Positions 51,581 to 60,674 of a DNA stretch of 64,000 nt are shown one piece after another. The position numbers and the translations under genes are program-made. This DNA is from Siminovitchia sp047228825 (lineage in GTDB: Bacteria; Bacillota; Bacilli; Bacillales; Bacillaceae_C): the NCBI RefSeq assembly GCF_047228825.1, contig NZ_JBFEGN010000008.1, positions 24,587 to 88,586 on the forward strand. Direction: 5' to 3'. Every line of letters begins with the position of its first letter. Position 1 is the first letter of the stretch. The notes beneath the pieces were generated by a model. That model saw only the letters and a list, made by a program, of their open reading frames with translations, searched no databases and was not told the origin of the DNA.

Positions 51581-53194
51581 TTACAATGACACATCGTCAA
51601 ACACTTGAACCCCTGTCGGGTGCGGGAAGAACCCTTCTATCGTACTTTTTCCGGCAAGCTGCGGAACAGAATGGGCGAGCGGTACCCATGGAGCATCATC
51701 GTGAATGATTTCCAATGCCTCTTTATACAGTTCGCTGCGCTTATCTTCATCCGTTTCTGTTTGCGCCTCAATCAACAGCTTGTGAACATCCTCACTCGCA
51801 TACCTTGAATAGTTGTTTGATCCGATGCTGTCTTTATCCAACAGGGCATATAGGAAGTTATCCGCGTCCCCGTTGTCACCCGTCCAGCCAAGCATGAACA
51901 TCGGAGCTTCCCCGTCCCGTACTTTTTCCAAGTAAGTGCCCCATTCCATTGAAACAATATTGACGTCAATGTTGAGCTTTTCAAGGTCGGCCTGGATGGC
52001 TTCAGCCACCTTTTGGCCGTTTGGCATGTATGGACGGGGTACAGGCATAGCCCATAGATCCATCTTGAATCCATCCTTGAATCCAGCTTCTTCCAGCAGC
52101 TTTTTCGCTTTATCCAAATCAAATTCATAATCTTCGATTTCGTCGTTATATCCGTTAATGGAAGGCGGAATCGGGTTTTTCGCTGGTTCAGCCGTTCCTT
52201 CATAGAAGTTGTCGATGATTGCTTGCTTGTTTATTGCGTGGCTGATAGCCTGGCGGACTTTTTTGTTATCAAAAGGTTCCTTTTCAACATTGAATCCCAA
52301 ATAGCCGACATTCATTGACGGACGCTCAAAAATTTGCAGGTTGCTGTCCGCTTTTACCTTTTCGACGTCACTTGGATTCAAACCGTCCATCAAGTCCACT
52401 TCTCCTTTAATCAGTGCGTTTAAACGGGCTGAATTGTCCGTGATGACTTTAAAGATCACTTTATCCAGCTTCGGAAGCCCATCTTTCCAGTAGTCCTCAT
52501 TTTTGACGACTGTAATTGTGTCATTCCGCTTCCAACTTTCAAACTTGAACGGCCCTGTTCCAACTGGGTTTTCGATGTATTTGTCACCAAACTTTTCAAT
52601 GGCAGCCGGACTGGAAATGGCAAACGGCGTCATGGCCAGGTTTTTCAGGAACGGCGCCTGCGGCCTGAATAATGTAAATTCTACCTTATATTCATCAACC
52701 GCTTTCACTTCCTTAATCACTGCGGCTTCCTCGCCTTTAAATCCGCCAAATTGCGATACAAAATAAGGGAATTCCGCTTCATCCTTCCCGTTCATCCAGC
52801 GTTCGAAGTTTTTAACAACTGCATCCGCATTAAAATCGGTGCCGTCATGGAACTTTACGCCTTCCTCCAATTCGAATGTGTACGTTATCCCGTCATCAGA
52901 AACTTCCCAGTCTTTGGCAAGCCCAGGAACAATGTCCGTAGTTTCCTTTTCATAATTGACGAGTGTCTCAAGGATTTGTTCGGATACAATTAAAGACTCA
53001 CCATCTGTAATGGTCGCAGGGTCAAGCTTGACCGCATCTCCACCGCGAGCATAAATCATTGTGCCGCCTTCCGCTGCTTTCTCTTTCTTTTCTCCGCCCT
53101 CTTCTTTTCCTGTCTCTTTCGATCCCGAACAGCCCATAAGAGCGAAAGACAGGACGAGTAACAGTGAAAAAACAGTGGATAAACCCTTCTTCAT
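51581..53194 (-). CDS. Peptide-binding lipoprotein of the ABC transporter (SBP_bac_5)
   Basis: 537 residues with lipoprotein signal (STVFSLLLVLSFALMGCSGS; lipid Cys about 22) and the SBP_bac_5 fold: GDAVKLDPATITDGES, LAKDWEVSDDGITYTFELEEGVKFHDGTDFNADAV-type block (seen as TYTFELEEGVKFHDG), NPVGTGPFKFESW, and QAISHAINKQAII. It captures peptides outside the membrane. Its place between the ATPase and permease genes is usual. Sequence alone does not say whether it prefers X-Pro peptides. Confidence 0.93.
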   Translation of the reverse strand: MKKGLSTVFSLLLVLSFALMGCSGSKETGKEEGGEKKEKAAEGGTMIYARGGDAVKLDPATITDGESLIVSEQILETLVNYEKETTDIVPGLAKDWEVSDDGITYTFELEEGVKFHDGTDFNADAVVKNFERWMNGKDEAEFPYFVSQFGGFKGEEAAVIKEVKAVDEYKVEFTLFRPQAPFLKNLAMTPFAISSPAAIEKFGDKYIENPVGTGPFKFESWKRNDTITVVKNEDYWKDGLPKLDKVIFKVITDNSARLNALIKGEVDLMDGLNPSDVEKVKADSNLQIFERPSMNVGYLGFNVEKEPFDNKKVRQAISHAINKQAIIDNFYEGTAEPAKNPIPPSINGYNDEIEDYEFDLDKAKKLLEEAGFKDGFKMDLWAMPVPRPYMPNGQKVAEAIQADLEKLNIDVNIVSMEWGTYLEKVRDGEAPMFMLGWTGDNGDADNFLYALLDKDSIGSNNYSRYASEDVHKLLIEAQTETDEDKRSELYKEALEIIHDDAPWVPLAHSVPQLAGKSTIEGFFPHPTGVQVFDDVSL

Positions 53195-53241
53195 TTTCTT
53201 ACCCCCATTTGATATTTGCCTTTATTTTTTCACGCTGCTCA

Positions 53242-54210
53242 TCACTCATATAAGTGGCAAGCCGCGTAATGGCCTTTATCTACTTCTTTAAACAACGGCC
53301 GCTTGTGGGCACATTGCTTCATTGCGGCCGGACAGCGTGTATGGAACGCACACCCGGCAGGCGGATTTGCCGGGTTTGGCACATCCCCCCGTAAAATGAC
53401 GCGCTCCTTTTGAAAGTCAACATCAGGAACGGGTACAGCTGATAAAAGCGCTTTCGTGTATGGGTGTTTTGGATTTTCATAGAGTTGCTCGCTGTCAGCG
53501 AGCTCCACAATCCTTCCCAGATACATCACTCCCACCCGGTCGCTGATGTGGCGGACAACCCCCAGATCATGTGCGATAAATAGATAGGTCAAATTAAATT
53601 CTTGTTGTAAATCCTTGAGCAAGTTCAAGACCTGTGATTGAATCGATACATCAAGAGCGGAAACAGGCTCATCTGCCACAATGAGCTTGGGATGGACAGC
53701 CAAAGCTCTCGCAATGCCGATCCTTTGTCGTTGGCCGCCGCTGAATTGATGAGGATACCTCTTTGCGTGATAATCATTGAGACCCACAATTTCCAGCAGC
53801 TGGCGCACCCTCTTCTTCCGCTCTTTTGAATCTGTCACCCCGTGAACGATCAATGGCTCTTCCAATATTTTTTCAACTTTATGCCTTGGATTTAAGGAAG
53901 CGAACGGGTCCTGGAACACCATTTGCATTTCCCTGCGCAGACGGCGCATTTCATTTCTTGGAAGGTCCGTGATGTCTTTTCCTTCAAAATATATTTTCCC
54001 TTCTGTCGGTTCTAAAAGACGGAGCAGCGTTTTGCCTGTCGTTGATTTTCCGCATCCGCTCTCGCCGACAAGCCCCAATGTTTCACCTTTCTTAATAAAA
54101 AATGAAACCTCATCAACCGCTTTCACTTCGCCGATTTGTTTTCCGAATATCCCGCCTTGTATAGGGAAGCTTTTTTTTAAACCCTTAACCTCCAATAATC
54201 GTTCTGTCAT
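53242..54210 (-). CDS. Dipeptide/oligopeptide ABC transporter ATP-binding protein (DppF/OppF-like)
   Basis: 322 residues: Walker A GESGCGKST, Q-loop MVFQDPFASLNPR, signature FSGGQRQR, Walker B LIVADEPVSALD, and the oligopeptide transporter C-terminal extension with Cys-containing CAFHTRCPAAMKQC. The ATG at 54210 is preferred, as AAAAGGAG precedes it and it overlaps the upstream ATPase by ATGA; a longer frame starts at 54249. Confidence 0.93.
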   Translation of the reverse strand: MTERLLEVKGLKKSFPIQGGIFGKQIGEVKAVDEVSFFIKKGETLGLVGESGCGKSTTGKTLLRLLEPTEGKIYFEGKDITDLPRNEMRRLRREMQMVFQDPFASLNPRHKVEKILEEPLIVHGVTDSKERKKRVRQLLEIVGLNDYHAKRYPHQFSGGQRQRIGIARALAVHPKLIVADEPVSALDVSIQSQVLNLLKDLQQEFNLTYLFIAHDLGVVRHISDRVGVMYLGRIVELADSEQLYENPKHPYTKALLSAVPVPDVDFQKERVILRGDVPNPANPPAGCAFHTRCPAAMKQCAHKRPLFKEVDKGHYAACHLYE

Positions 54211-55196
54211 CGGCTGACTTCTCCTTTTTCGCTTTCGTATAACCAACATTTCACTTTATGTACATCTGACAGATTCAAAAGGTCAGGCGTTTGGGCAAAG
54301 CAGCGATCAAACGCATGTTCACACCGTGGTGCAAAGTGGCAACCCGCTTGGATAGAGCCTGGTTTTGGCACATTTCCCTCAATTGAATAAAGCCGATCCT
54401 TTCTATGGCGCATATCCGGAACAGACTGGATTAATCCAATCGTATAAGGATGCTTCGGACTTTTAAAAATAGTCTTTACATCCGCCTCTTCCACGATATG
54501 CCCGGCGTACATGACAATGACGCGGCTGCACATCTCGGCTACGACCCCTAAATCGTGTGTGATCATAATAATGGCAGTATCCGTATCTTTGTTAAGCGCT
54601 TTCATCAAATCCAAAATTTGCGCCTGAATGGTGACATCCAATGCCGTTGTCGGCTCATCTGCGATCAGCAATTCGGGATTGCAGATCATCGCCATCGCAA
54701 TCATGACGCGCTGCCTCATCCCTCCGGAAAGCTGATGGGGATATTCATTGAGCAATTGCTCCGCACGCGCAAGGCCCACAAGCTTCAACATCTCAACAGC
54801 ACGCTCTTTTGCTTTCTTTTTCGGTAATCTCTTATGAATCTGAATGGCTTCCAGAAGCTGCTCCCCGATGGTAAAGACCGGATTCAGGCTCGTCATCGGC
54901 TCCTGGAAAATCATGGCGATTTCATTGCCTCGGATTTGCCGCATTCTTTTTTCCGACGCCAAAGCGAGATTTTCTCCTTTAAACAAAATTTGTCCATCCA
55001 CTTTTCCTGTTTGCGCCGGAATAAGCCCTATGATAGACAAAGAAGTGACGCTTTTTCCGCATCCGGATTCCCCGACAATGCCAAGGACTTCACCGGTTCG
55101 GACATGAAAATCGATGCTGTTAACAATCGGAATTTCTCCATCATCTGTAAAAAAAGAGGTTCTCAGCCCTTCTACTTTTAATAATATATTCTCCAT
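54207..55196 (-). CDS. Dipeptide/oligopeptide ABC transporter ATP-binding protein (DppD/OppD-like)
   Basis: 329 residues: Walker A GESGCGKS, IFQEPMTSLNPVFTIGEQL, signature LSGGMRQR, LLIADEPTTALDVTIQ, and C-terminal CHFAPRCEHAFDRC. First gene of the dppD-F-E-B-C-type operon. The ATG at 55196 has AGGGAGTGAGG upstream. A sigma-A-type promoter lies at 55241-55268. Confidence 0.93.
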   Translation of the reverse strand: MENILLKVEGLRTSFFTDDGEIPIVNSIDFHVRTGEVLGIVGESGCGKSVTSLSIIGLIPAQTGKVDGQILFKGENLALASEKRMRQIRGNEIAMIFQEPMTSLNPVFTIGEQLLEAIQIHKRLPKKKAKERAVEMLKLVGLARAEQLLNEYPHQLSGGMRQRVMIAMAMICNPELLIADEPTTALDVTIQAQILDLMKALNKDTDTAIIMITHDLGVVAEMCSRVIVMYAGHIVEEADVKTIFKSPKHPYTIGLIQSVPDMRHRKDRLYSIEGNVPKPGSIQAGCHFAPRCEHAFDRCFAQTPDLLNLSDVHKVKCWLYESEKGEVSR

Positions 55197-55240
55197 TGCC
55201 TCACTCCCTTCTGGTGATGACTTATTATATTTAAAAAACA

Positions 55241-55268
55241 TTATTACATTAATACGGAAAATTGGCAA
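55241..55268 (-). promoter_or_regulatory. Sigma-A-type promoter of the peptide transporter operon
   Basis: Minus strand: TTGCCA (55263-55268) and TAATAA (55241-55246) with 16-bp spacing, 45 bases before the first start codon. An AAAT microsatellite lies just upstream (55269-55284). Confidence 0.5.
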
Positions 55269-55479
55269 TAAATAAATAAATAAAAAGTTATATATTGAGA
55301 CATAAAATGATTCTTAAATAACTTATTCGCTATTTTTTCGATAAGTCCTTTTAAGATTATTTTTAAAAAAGGGTCCACGCTTTAAATTTCCAATTGTTTT
55401 CCCAGTACCCTGTTAATCAGCTCTCCTCTCCCTTAAATCGGAACAATATCCGTTAAGAATCCACTTTCTTCGCAGATCA

Positions 55480-55562
55480 AAGAGTGCATAATAATAGCTC
55501 ACTGGTCGAGTGACTTTTGCGGGGAAATGTACCGGGGCTAAACGTATCACCGAAGCTGCGGA
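55480..55562 (+). pseudogene. Fragment of 23S rRNA (domain II), degenerate
   Basis: The stretch contains AATAGCTCACTGGTCGAGTG and, after a changed middle part (ACTTTTGCGGGG where rRNA has a CTCTGCGCCG-like run), AAATGTACCGGGGCTAAACG and TATCACCGAAGCTGCGG. This is the highly conserved 23S segment near E. coli positions 1000-1110. Both flanks are not rRNA: the match starts near AGAGTGCATAAT and ends at GGATCCGG. It is about 83 bases long and cannot be a functional rRNA gene. Confidence 0.85.
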
Positions 55563-55823
55563 TCCGGAGGTCAGATATCAGAGCGGAAGTTGGAAGCAAG
55601 ACCTTGGATATATGTTGAAGGATGGTTTAACCAGTATGATGATTTAGGTAAACAGCTTTATTCCATTTTTTTCAAGTTTTATTGAAAAACATCAGAAATG
55701 TCTTTGTTTCCAAATATCTTATTATAAACACACAATAATGGTCTTTTTTAACAATTCCCGGTACAGGCCTCCAAAGCCTGTGCCGGGGAATGAACTTTTC
55801 AATGAAACTTTGATTCTATTCGC
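55563..55823. other. Intergenic region downstream of the second S15 gene
   Basis: No gene. A near-inverted repeat GGCCTCCAAAGCC/GGCACAGG around 55754-55790 (CCCGGTACAGGC and GCCTGTGCCGGG arms) is a strong hairpin, probably the terminator of the minus-strand S15 gene; it is preceded on the plus strand by TTTTTTAACAATT. Confidence 0.6.
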
Positions 55824-57992
55824 CTATTCCCATTTTTCGATTAATGATTCGGCTTCTTCCTTAAGAATGTAGTAGCCTTTTTTGGAAATCAGCCCCTGAT
55901 CTTCTTGATGTGCAAGCAATATGATAAAGCCATTCATATGTTTGACGATTTTGTCGCTCAATCCTTTTTTCTCATAAAGCTCCACTGCCGCCATATGAGT
56001 GGTTAATGACCTGGCTTCACGGTCGCTTTTGAATTCCCCGTCTTTTTTTAAATTTTCCACACGCGTGATGATTTCCGCGGCATTTGCAGGATTTGTTTCT
56101 CCAAATGCCTTTTCTAAAGCCTTCCTTCCCCCGACGATCGGCAATTCTACTAAACTTTGTCCAAGATGAACATGAAAAGTGGCCCTGTTTGGATCTGTAA
56201 GAAGCCGTCCTCTATTACTTCCGGCAATCACAATGCCAATCCGGTGGCCTTTTTTAAAGACATAATCTTCCGGCAGAGTATCCCATTTCATCCGATGATT
56301 TTTGCCGGGTTCCAATGGAACAGCATATTCAAGGGATTTTCTGTTCTTGGCACTAAGCCATCCATGCGTCACAATTTCATATGGCGCTTCAACCGTTGTG
56401 ATTTCCGTTTCCCGATAGCAGGCGCTGTCGGATGGAGAGCTTTCACCCCAGCACGTTCTGTTGGAAAGTGTCTTGATCCCTTCACCACTTCCTTGATGAT
56501 TGACCCTGACATCTGTCCCATAATCTACGATCAACCCAGTAAGATTCGCATTTTCTTTATCGACAACCGAACGTATATCTATCTCGGGAACACCGCTCAA
56601 ACGGACATCTTCTTTCAGTTCCGGAGATAAAAAGATGAGCCTGTCCTCTTTCACGGTAAATTCGTTTTGAACCATTTGGGTGTCTGTTTGATTGGGGTTA
56701 TCCGTGAATGTTTGGGTATCATTCCCGTTTACGGGTCCGGTTGTCAATGTTCCCGGTAAATTTTCAGCCCCGGGAGCAAGCCTTAGCTTGGCAACTTTTG
56801 AATTCTCGTCAGGCCAATTGGAATGCGTTTCCCACTCACCAGGCCCGGTTTCCAAATCTACCATCGGTTCATCCATGATACCGTTTTCAATTCCAAGGAG
56901 CCAATAATCGAACCAGCGGTGCAGAGTATCCACCCATTCGGCTCTTCTAAAATCAAATGGATCTACATGGCCCGTTTGTGTAAGCCATAATTTCCTCGGT
57001 ACATCGTTTTCAGCCAATGCTTCCCACCACTTGGAAAAGTGATTGGCTTTCACGTTGTAATCGTTCAATCCGTGGATGACGAAAACGCTTGCTTTGACTT
57101 TATCAGCATCTTTATAGTAATTCCGCTCAGCCCAAAATTCGTTATAATTTCCGGTATCGTCATCGGCCGCAACTCTTATTTTTTCGCGGATGGGGGCACA
57201 TTGCTGCACTCGTTTGCTGTTTGTCACCCTGCTGGCGAGCCCTCCCGGACCGTTGCGGCTGAACAGGATGCCTTCATAACGGTAATAGTAATACCAACTG
57301 CTGATGGCGCCAATCGGAACGATTGTTTCCAATCCTTCCACACCAGTGGCGGCAACGGCATTTGCCAGTGTACCATCATAAGACTTTCCAATCATGCCCA
57401 CTTTTCCGGTAGACCAGTCCGCTTTTACTTCGTTGCCGTCCTTATCCCAAGCTTTTCCTTTTCCGTTTAACCACTCAATGGCCACTTTGACGCTTTCAGT
57501 CTCTTCGTAACCTCCGGTTGTCGGACAGCCGTCCGAGTTGTTTGTTCCCACCATATCAACTAAAACGACCGCATAGCCTCTCGGTACAAAGTAGTTGTCG
57601 TAAAACAAAGGAAACACATCGTTGATTCCATCACCATCCGGATCTTTGACTTGGGACTCATTCCCGCGTCCCAACCTCTCATAATATGGGCTTGCATCCA
57701 TGATGACGGGAACTTTCAATCCTTCTTCTGTTTCTTTTGGCCGCATAATATCAATCGCAATCCGATCCGGTTCCCCATTTTCATCGCTGTCCAATGCAGA
57801 CTCGACAAAAATGGTTTCTTTGATCGCATCCACATAGGAATATGTTGGCTGTGTCACTCCATTTTGCAATTGGTGGCCAGGAGCCGTTACCTGTTCAGCA
57901 TGTACTCTAGTATTATCTGAGTATGAAAAAGACGGTACTAACAAAAGAGACAGGATCAAACAAAGAACAATTTTCCTTGCACTCCGAACCAT
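55824..57992 (-). CDS. Second secreted CocE/NonD-type X-Pro dipeptidyl-peptidase (S15 fold)
   Basis: 722 residues with signal peptide (KIVLCLILSLLLVPSFSYS). Same architecture as the protein at 47292: S15 hydrolase with Ser204 (GKSYDG), Asp311 (HGLNDY) and His342 (TGHVD), jelly-roll domain (LSPELKEDVRLSGVPEIDIRSVV onward), and the shared C-terminal module (LKKDGEFKSDREARSLTTH, IVKHMNGFIILLAHQ). The two S15 proteins are related throughout but clearly diverged, so they may cleave different X-Pro peptides. It flanks the peptide transporter on the far side. Confidence 0.88.
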   Translation of the reverse strand: MVRSARKIVLCLILSLLLVPSFSYSDNTRVHAEQVTAPGHQLQNGVTQPTYSYVDAIKETIFVESALDSDENGEPDRIAIDIMRPKETEEGLKVPVIMDASPYYERLGRGNESQVKDPDGDGINDVFPLFYDNYFVPRGYAVVLVDMVGTNNSDGCPTTGGYEETESVKVAIEWLNGKGKAWDKDGNEVKADWSTGKVGMIGKSYDGTLANAVAATGVEGLETIVPIGAISSWYYYYRYEGILFSRNGPGGLASRVTNSKRVQQCAPIREKIRVAADDDTGNYNEFWAERNYYKDADKVKASVFVIHGLNDYNVKANHFSKWWEALAENDVPRKLWLTQTGHVDPFDFRRAEWVDTLHRWFDYWLLGIENGIMDEPMVDLETGPGEWETHSNWPDENSKVAKLRLAPGAENLPGTLTTGPVNGNDTQTFTDNPNQTDTQMVQNEFTVKEDRLIFLSPELKEDVRLSGVPEIDIRSVVDKENANLTGLIVDYGTDVRVNHQGSGEGIKTLSNRTCWGESSPSDSACYRETEITTVEAPYEIVTHGWLSAKNRKSLEYAVPLEPGKNHRMKWDTLPEDYVFKKGHRIGIVIAGSNRGRLLTDPNRATFHVHLGQSLVELPIVGGRKALEKAFGETNPANAAEIITRVENLKKDGEFKSDREARSLTTHMAAVELYEKKGLSDKIVKHMNGFIILLAHQEDQGLISKKGYYILKEEAESLIEKWE

Positions 57993-58231
57993 TTCGAACT
58001 CCCCCTTTCAAACTTTATATTTTTTATAATAATTCCAATAATTTCGATATGAAAGGGGCTTTCAGGTCAATTATTTGGGATATTTTACAATCATTTTACA
58101 ACCTGACAAAACTTGATATGTATCTGAAACTGTTGTAATAATGGGTCTTGTCTAATTTTCTTGCATGATTGATTATAAAAGCCATTCTTTTATGCCCAGT
58201 ACTAAAGACAGCGCTTTCACAAACCAAATTC

Positions 58232-58260
58232 AATAAGGAGGAGATCACCTCCTCCTTATT
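58232..58260 (-). terminator. Terminator after the thioredoxin-family gene
   Basis: AATAAGGAGGAG and CTCCTCCTTATT form a perfect 12-bp stem with a five-base loop, overlapping the stop codon by two bases. T-tract is weak (GAATTTGG). Confidence 0.55.
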
Positions 58261-58810
58261 AAACGCTTGAGAGTACCCTTCTCATATCATCATAAGAGTT
58301 GTTCCAAAAATCCGGATTCTCCCTAAAGGATTTGGCTACTTGTTTTACCATTACTTTAAACTTTTCGTCATAGCCGGGATCCTCTTTGGGAGGCAGGTCT
58401 TTTCTGAACTCGTCGACAAATTTTCTTGTAGACTCTGTGATGGGGCCCCATTTCGCCGCTTCGTTTCCATTTTCATCAATAAAAATAAAGATTGGAATAA
58501 CCCGCTTTTCATTTGTCAAATATTGATCCATCAGATCCAGATTTTCATCCCGCAGCAAAAAACGGGCCGACATGCCTGTTTTTTCAGCCAGGCGGAGCAA
58601 CACAGGAACATTGAGCATGCAATGTCCGCACCACGGTTCCGCGAGTGCCACTACCCGCAAATTTTTGTCTTTGACAGATTGGAAAAATCTATCATCTTCC
58701 GACGGGGTAAATTGCTCATAAATGCCCAAAAATCCATCTTTATGGTACTCCAGCGTTCCGATATATTCATCTGGCGTCAGCCCTTTTTCATACCACTCAT
58801 TTAAATCCAT
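58259..58810 (-). CDS. Thioredoxin family protein
   Basis: 183 residues, cytoplasmic, thioredoxin-like fold with the redox motif Cys61-Gly-His-Cys64 in LAEPWCGHCMLNVP. The remainder resembles the Bacillus group of thioredoxin-family proteins with an N-terminal helical stretch (NEWYEKGLTPDEYIG). It probably reduces protein disulfides; partner unknown. It diverges from the DCC-family gene at 58948. Confidence 0.85.
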   Translation of the reverse strand: MDLNEWYEKGLTPDEYIGTLEYHKDGFLGIYEQFTPSEDDRFFQSVKDKNLRVVALAEPWCGHCMLNVPVLLRLAEKTGMSARFLLRDENLDLMDQYLTNEKRVIPIFIFIDENGNEAAKWGPITESTRKFVDEFRKDLPPKEDPGYDEKFKVMVKQVAKSFRENPDFWNNSYDDMRRVLSSV

Positions 58811-58947
58811 TTCCTTCCTCTCCTTTTTCCTTTTATACTAAGCGTACTTCAACAGAACCGTCGTGTAAATTGAACTGCATATTCCATTGTTTCAATATCG
58901 CAAAATGGGTTAAAGTAAAAGAAGATTCCATTGGGAGGGTTGTAAAA

Positions 58948-59340
58948 ATGCATCCAATCGTATTGTTTGACGGTGAGTGCAATTTTTGTGATGCGAGTGT
59001 CCAATTTATTATAAAAAACGATCCGAAAGGAAACATTCATTTCGCCTCTTTGCAAAGTGACATCGGACAAAAACTGTTAAAGGCACAAAATGTTCCCAGC
59101 CATGTCGACAGCATGATTGTTATAGAAGAAGACAAAGTCTATTATAAATCTGCGGCGGTACTCCGAATAGGCCGGTATTTAAATGCGCCGTGGAAATGGC
59201 TTTATCCTTTGATCATGATACCTTCTCCCATCCGTAACCCCTTTTATGACCTCATTGCAAAAAACCGTTATAAATGGTTTGGCAAAAAAGAAAGCTGCAT
59301 GCTTCCGCCACCGGAAGTGAGGGCCAGATTTTTATCATGA
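58948..59340 (+). CDS. DCC-family thiol-disulfide oxidoreductase-like protein (DUF393)
   Basis: 130 residues with the name-giving motif FDGECNFCDASVQFII (Cys11 and Cys14, D-x-x-C-x-x-C), then FASLQSDIGQKLL and a C-terminal YDLIAKNRYKWFGKKESC. The ATG at 58948 follows GGGAGGG; a longer in-frame start at 58870 lacks family sequence. Members have a thioredoxin-like fold; exact role unknown. Confidence 0.88.
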   Translation: MHPIVLFDGECNFCDASVQFIIKNDPKGNIHFASLQSDIGQKLLKAQNVPSHVDSMIVIEEDKVYYKSAAVLRIGRYLNAPWKWLYPLIMIPSPIRNPFYDLIAKNRYKWFGKKESCMLPPPEVRARFLS

Positions 59341-59372
59341 AAAAAGACGCATAGAAAAAATGCGCCTTTTTC
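59341..59372. terminator. Bidirectional terminator between DCC gene and thiT
   Basis: AAAAAG-CGCAT and ATGCG-CTTTTT arms around an A-rich loop, with T-tracts on both sides. Confidence 0.8.
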
Positions 59373-59374
59373 AA

Positions 59375-59950
59375 TTATTTTACTTGAAGCAAGCGTGGTG
59401 CCGTCGTGACAAGCAATGCAATCACGATAAAGCACGCCAGGGAAGATGCGATGTAAGAAGTACCGTTTGATATCAGTGAATATAGAAAAGCGGATTGGCC
59501 CGGAGGTGCAAATTTTCCCCAAAAAATAATTCCGGCAATAAAATGCCAAACATATCTCGCAAAGCCGCCCAAGAATATAGCCACAAACAAAATCAGGACC
59601 ATCATCATTTTCCCTTCAGACTTCACAGCATTTTTCATTGCGGGTGCCAACAATCCTGCTGCACCGACAAAGCTGAATGCAACAAAATATTCAATAAACC
59701 CTTGCAGGGGAGTTAATATTTGTCCTGCGGCATCCCCCAGAACAACCTGCAGCAGTCCCCACAAAAATCCCGATGCAAAGCCGGCCTTGATTCCCCAGCG
59801 GAGCGCCACGATAAAAATCGGGACCATGGCAAATGAAAACTTGATCGCCGGCGTTACTTGAATCGATGGAATCATATCCAGCATCATCGCAAAAGCGGCA
59901 AAAATCGATACCTCCATCAGTGCACGTAATGACATCTTTTTCCTTCCCAT
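59375..59950 (-). CDS. thiT: Thiamine-specific ECF transporter S component (ThiT)
   Basis: 191 residues, six predicted helices, S component that binds thiamine and works with the shared ECF energising module. Family features: SLRALMEVSIFAAFAMMLDMIP, WGIKAGFASGFLWGLLQVVLG, and the late GFARYVWHFIAGIIFWG with aromatic residues that line the thiamine site. It lies under a TPP riboswitch (60033-60111), which supports the specificity. The ATG at 59950 uses the GGGGGG tract of the upstream hairpin; another in-frame ATG (residue 6) is possible. Confidence 0.93.
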   Translation of the reverse strand: MGRKKMSLRALMEVSIFAAFAMMLDMIPSIQVTPAIKFSFAMVPIFIVALRWGIKAGFASGFLWGLLQVVLGDAAGQILTPLQGFIEYFVAFSFVGAAGLLAPAMKNAVKSEGKMMMVLILFVAIFLGGFARYVWHFIAGIIFWGKFAPPGQSAFLYSLISNGTSYIASSLACFIVIALLVTTAPRLLQVK

Positions 59951-59995
59951 ATAAAAAACCCCCCATGATGTAATGACCGATCGTAACCATAGGGG
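59951..59995 (-). terminator. Expression platform of the TPP riboswitch
   Basis: On the minus strand CCCCTATG (59988-59995) pairs with CATGGGGG (59960-59967), followed by GTTTTTTAT and then the thiT ATG. The 3' arm includes the likely Shine-Dalgarno of thiT, so the hairpin could both terminate and hide the ribosome binding site. Confidence 0.7.
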
Positions 59996-60032
59996 AACAA
60001 AGACAATAAACTACATTGCCCTCAACTCTATC

Positions 60033-60111
60033 ACCATCCCTGCGCTGGAATTAACCAACAGGTTCGAAGGGTCTGGAACGAATCCACTCTCAGCAAAAAG
60101 CTCCCCCTGGT
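60033..60111 (-). promoter_or_regulatory. TPP riboswitch (THI element)
   Basis: Minus strand carries the conserved core: GGGGGAGC, GCTGAGAG, GACCCTTCGAACCTG and CAGGGATGG, closed by ACCA/TGGT (P1). It precedes thiT by about 80 bases, through an expression-platform hairpin. Thiamine pyrophosphate binding should lower thiT expression. Confidence 0.95.
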
Positions 60112-60213
60112 ACGCCGATTCAATTTCTACTCTACTTAATTGTAGTTGATTTTAAAAAAATTGCAATCTTTGTTATAGAAAGTTTGAGGCACGTCCATAT
60201 TATTGCCAGCCAT

Positions 60214-60360
60214 TCAGCTCCTGATCCCCATTTGATAGACAGGCTCTCCATTCTGATTGGCAACATAATTTAACATACACCTGATGGTTTGGCGCTTGCC
60301 CCAATTGTCAAACCTCACATAGAAGCGCGGATTGAAGCAAAAAGGCCTTGGAGGGTATAG
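60214..60360 (-). pseudogene. C-terminal gene remnant, unrecognised
   Basis: A 48-codon minus-strand frame bounded by TAG upstream and TGA at 60214-60216. The product includes NPRFYVRFDNWGKRQTI and NYVANQNGEPVYQMGIRS, a convincing protein-like tail without a start codon. Family not recognised. Probably the end of a deleted gene. Confidence 0.4.
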
Positions 60361-60674
60361 CTATCTGACATTTCCCGACAAAAATCTATTAAAACCTCCA
60401 TGGAATAACTTTTTTAAGATCTGGATATTATCTGAATCAGAAGACTTCAATTCTTTGGATTTATGCCGATTAAATTAATATAGCCAACCAGATTTTTTGT
60501 TATGTCAAATAAGAAGCCTGTTACATTAATGCTATCAATCCAATAAGAATGGGCATTCTTTTGTTTGGAAAACTTTAGAGGTGATGCAATAAAATTAATA
60601 GGAGAGCCTTTCAATAAATTGTTGAGAGGAAATATATTTTTTGAAAATATTTTGTACTAGGAGCAGGTGTAATT
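60361..60674. other. Upstream region of the chemoreceptor gene
   Basis: No gene. TCAA-N14-GCCGATTA (60447-60472) resembles a sigma-D motility promoter in its -10 half, about 200 bases before the start; the -35 half is weak. The ribosome binding site is AGGAGCAGG. Confidence 0.35.
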
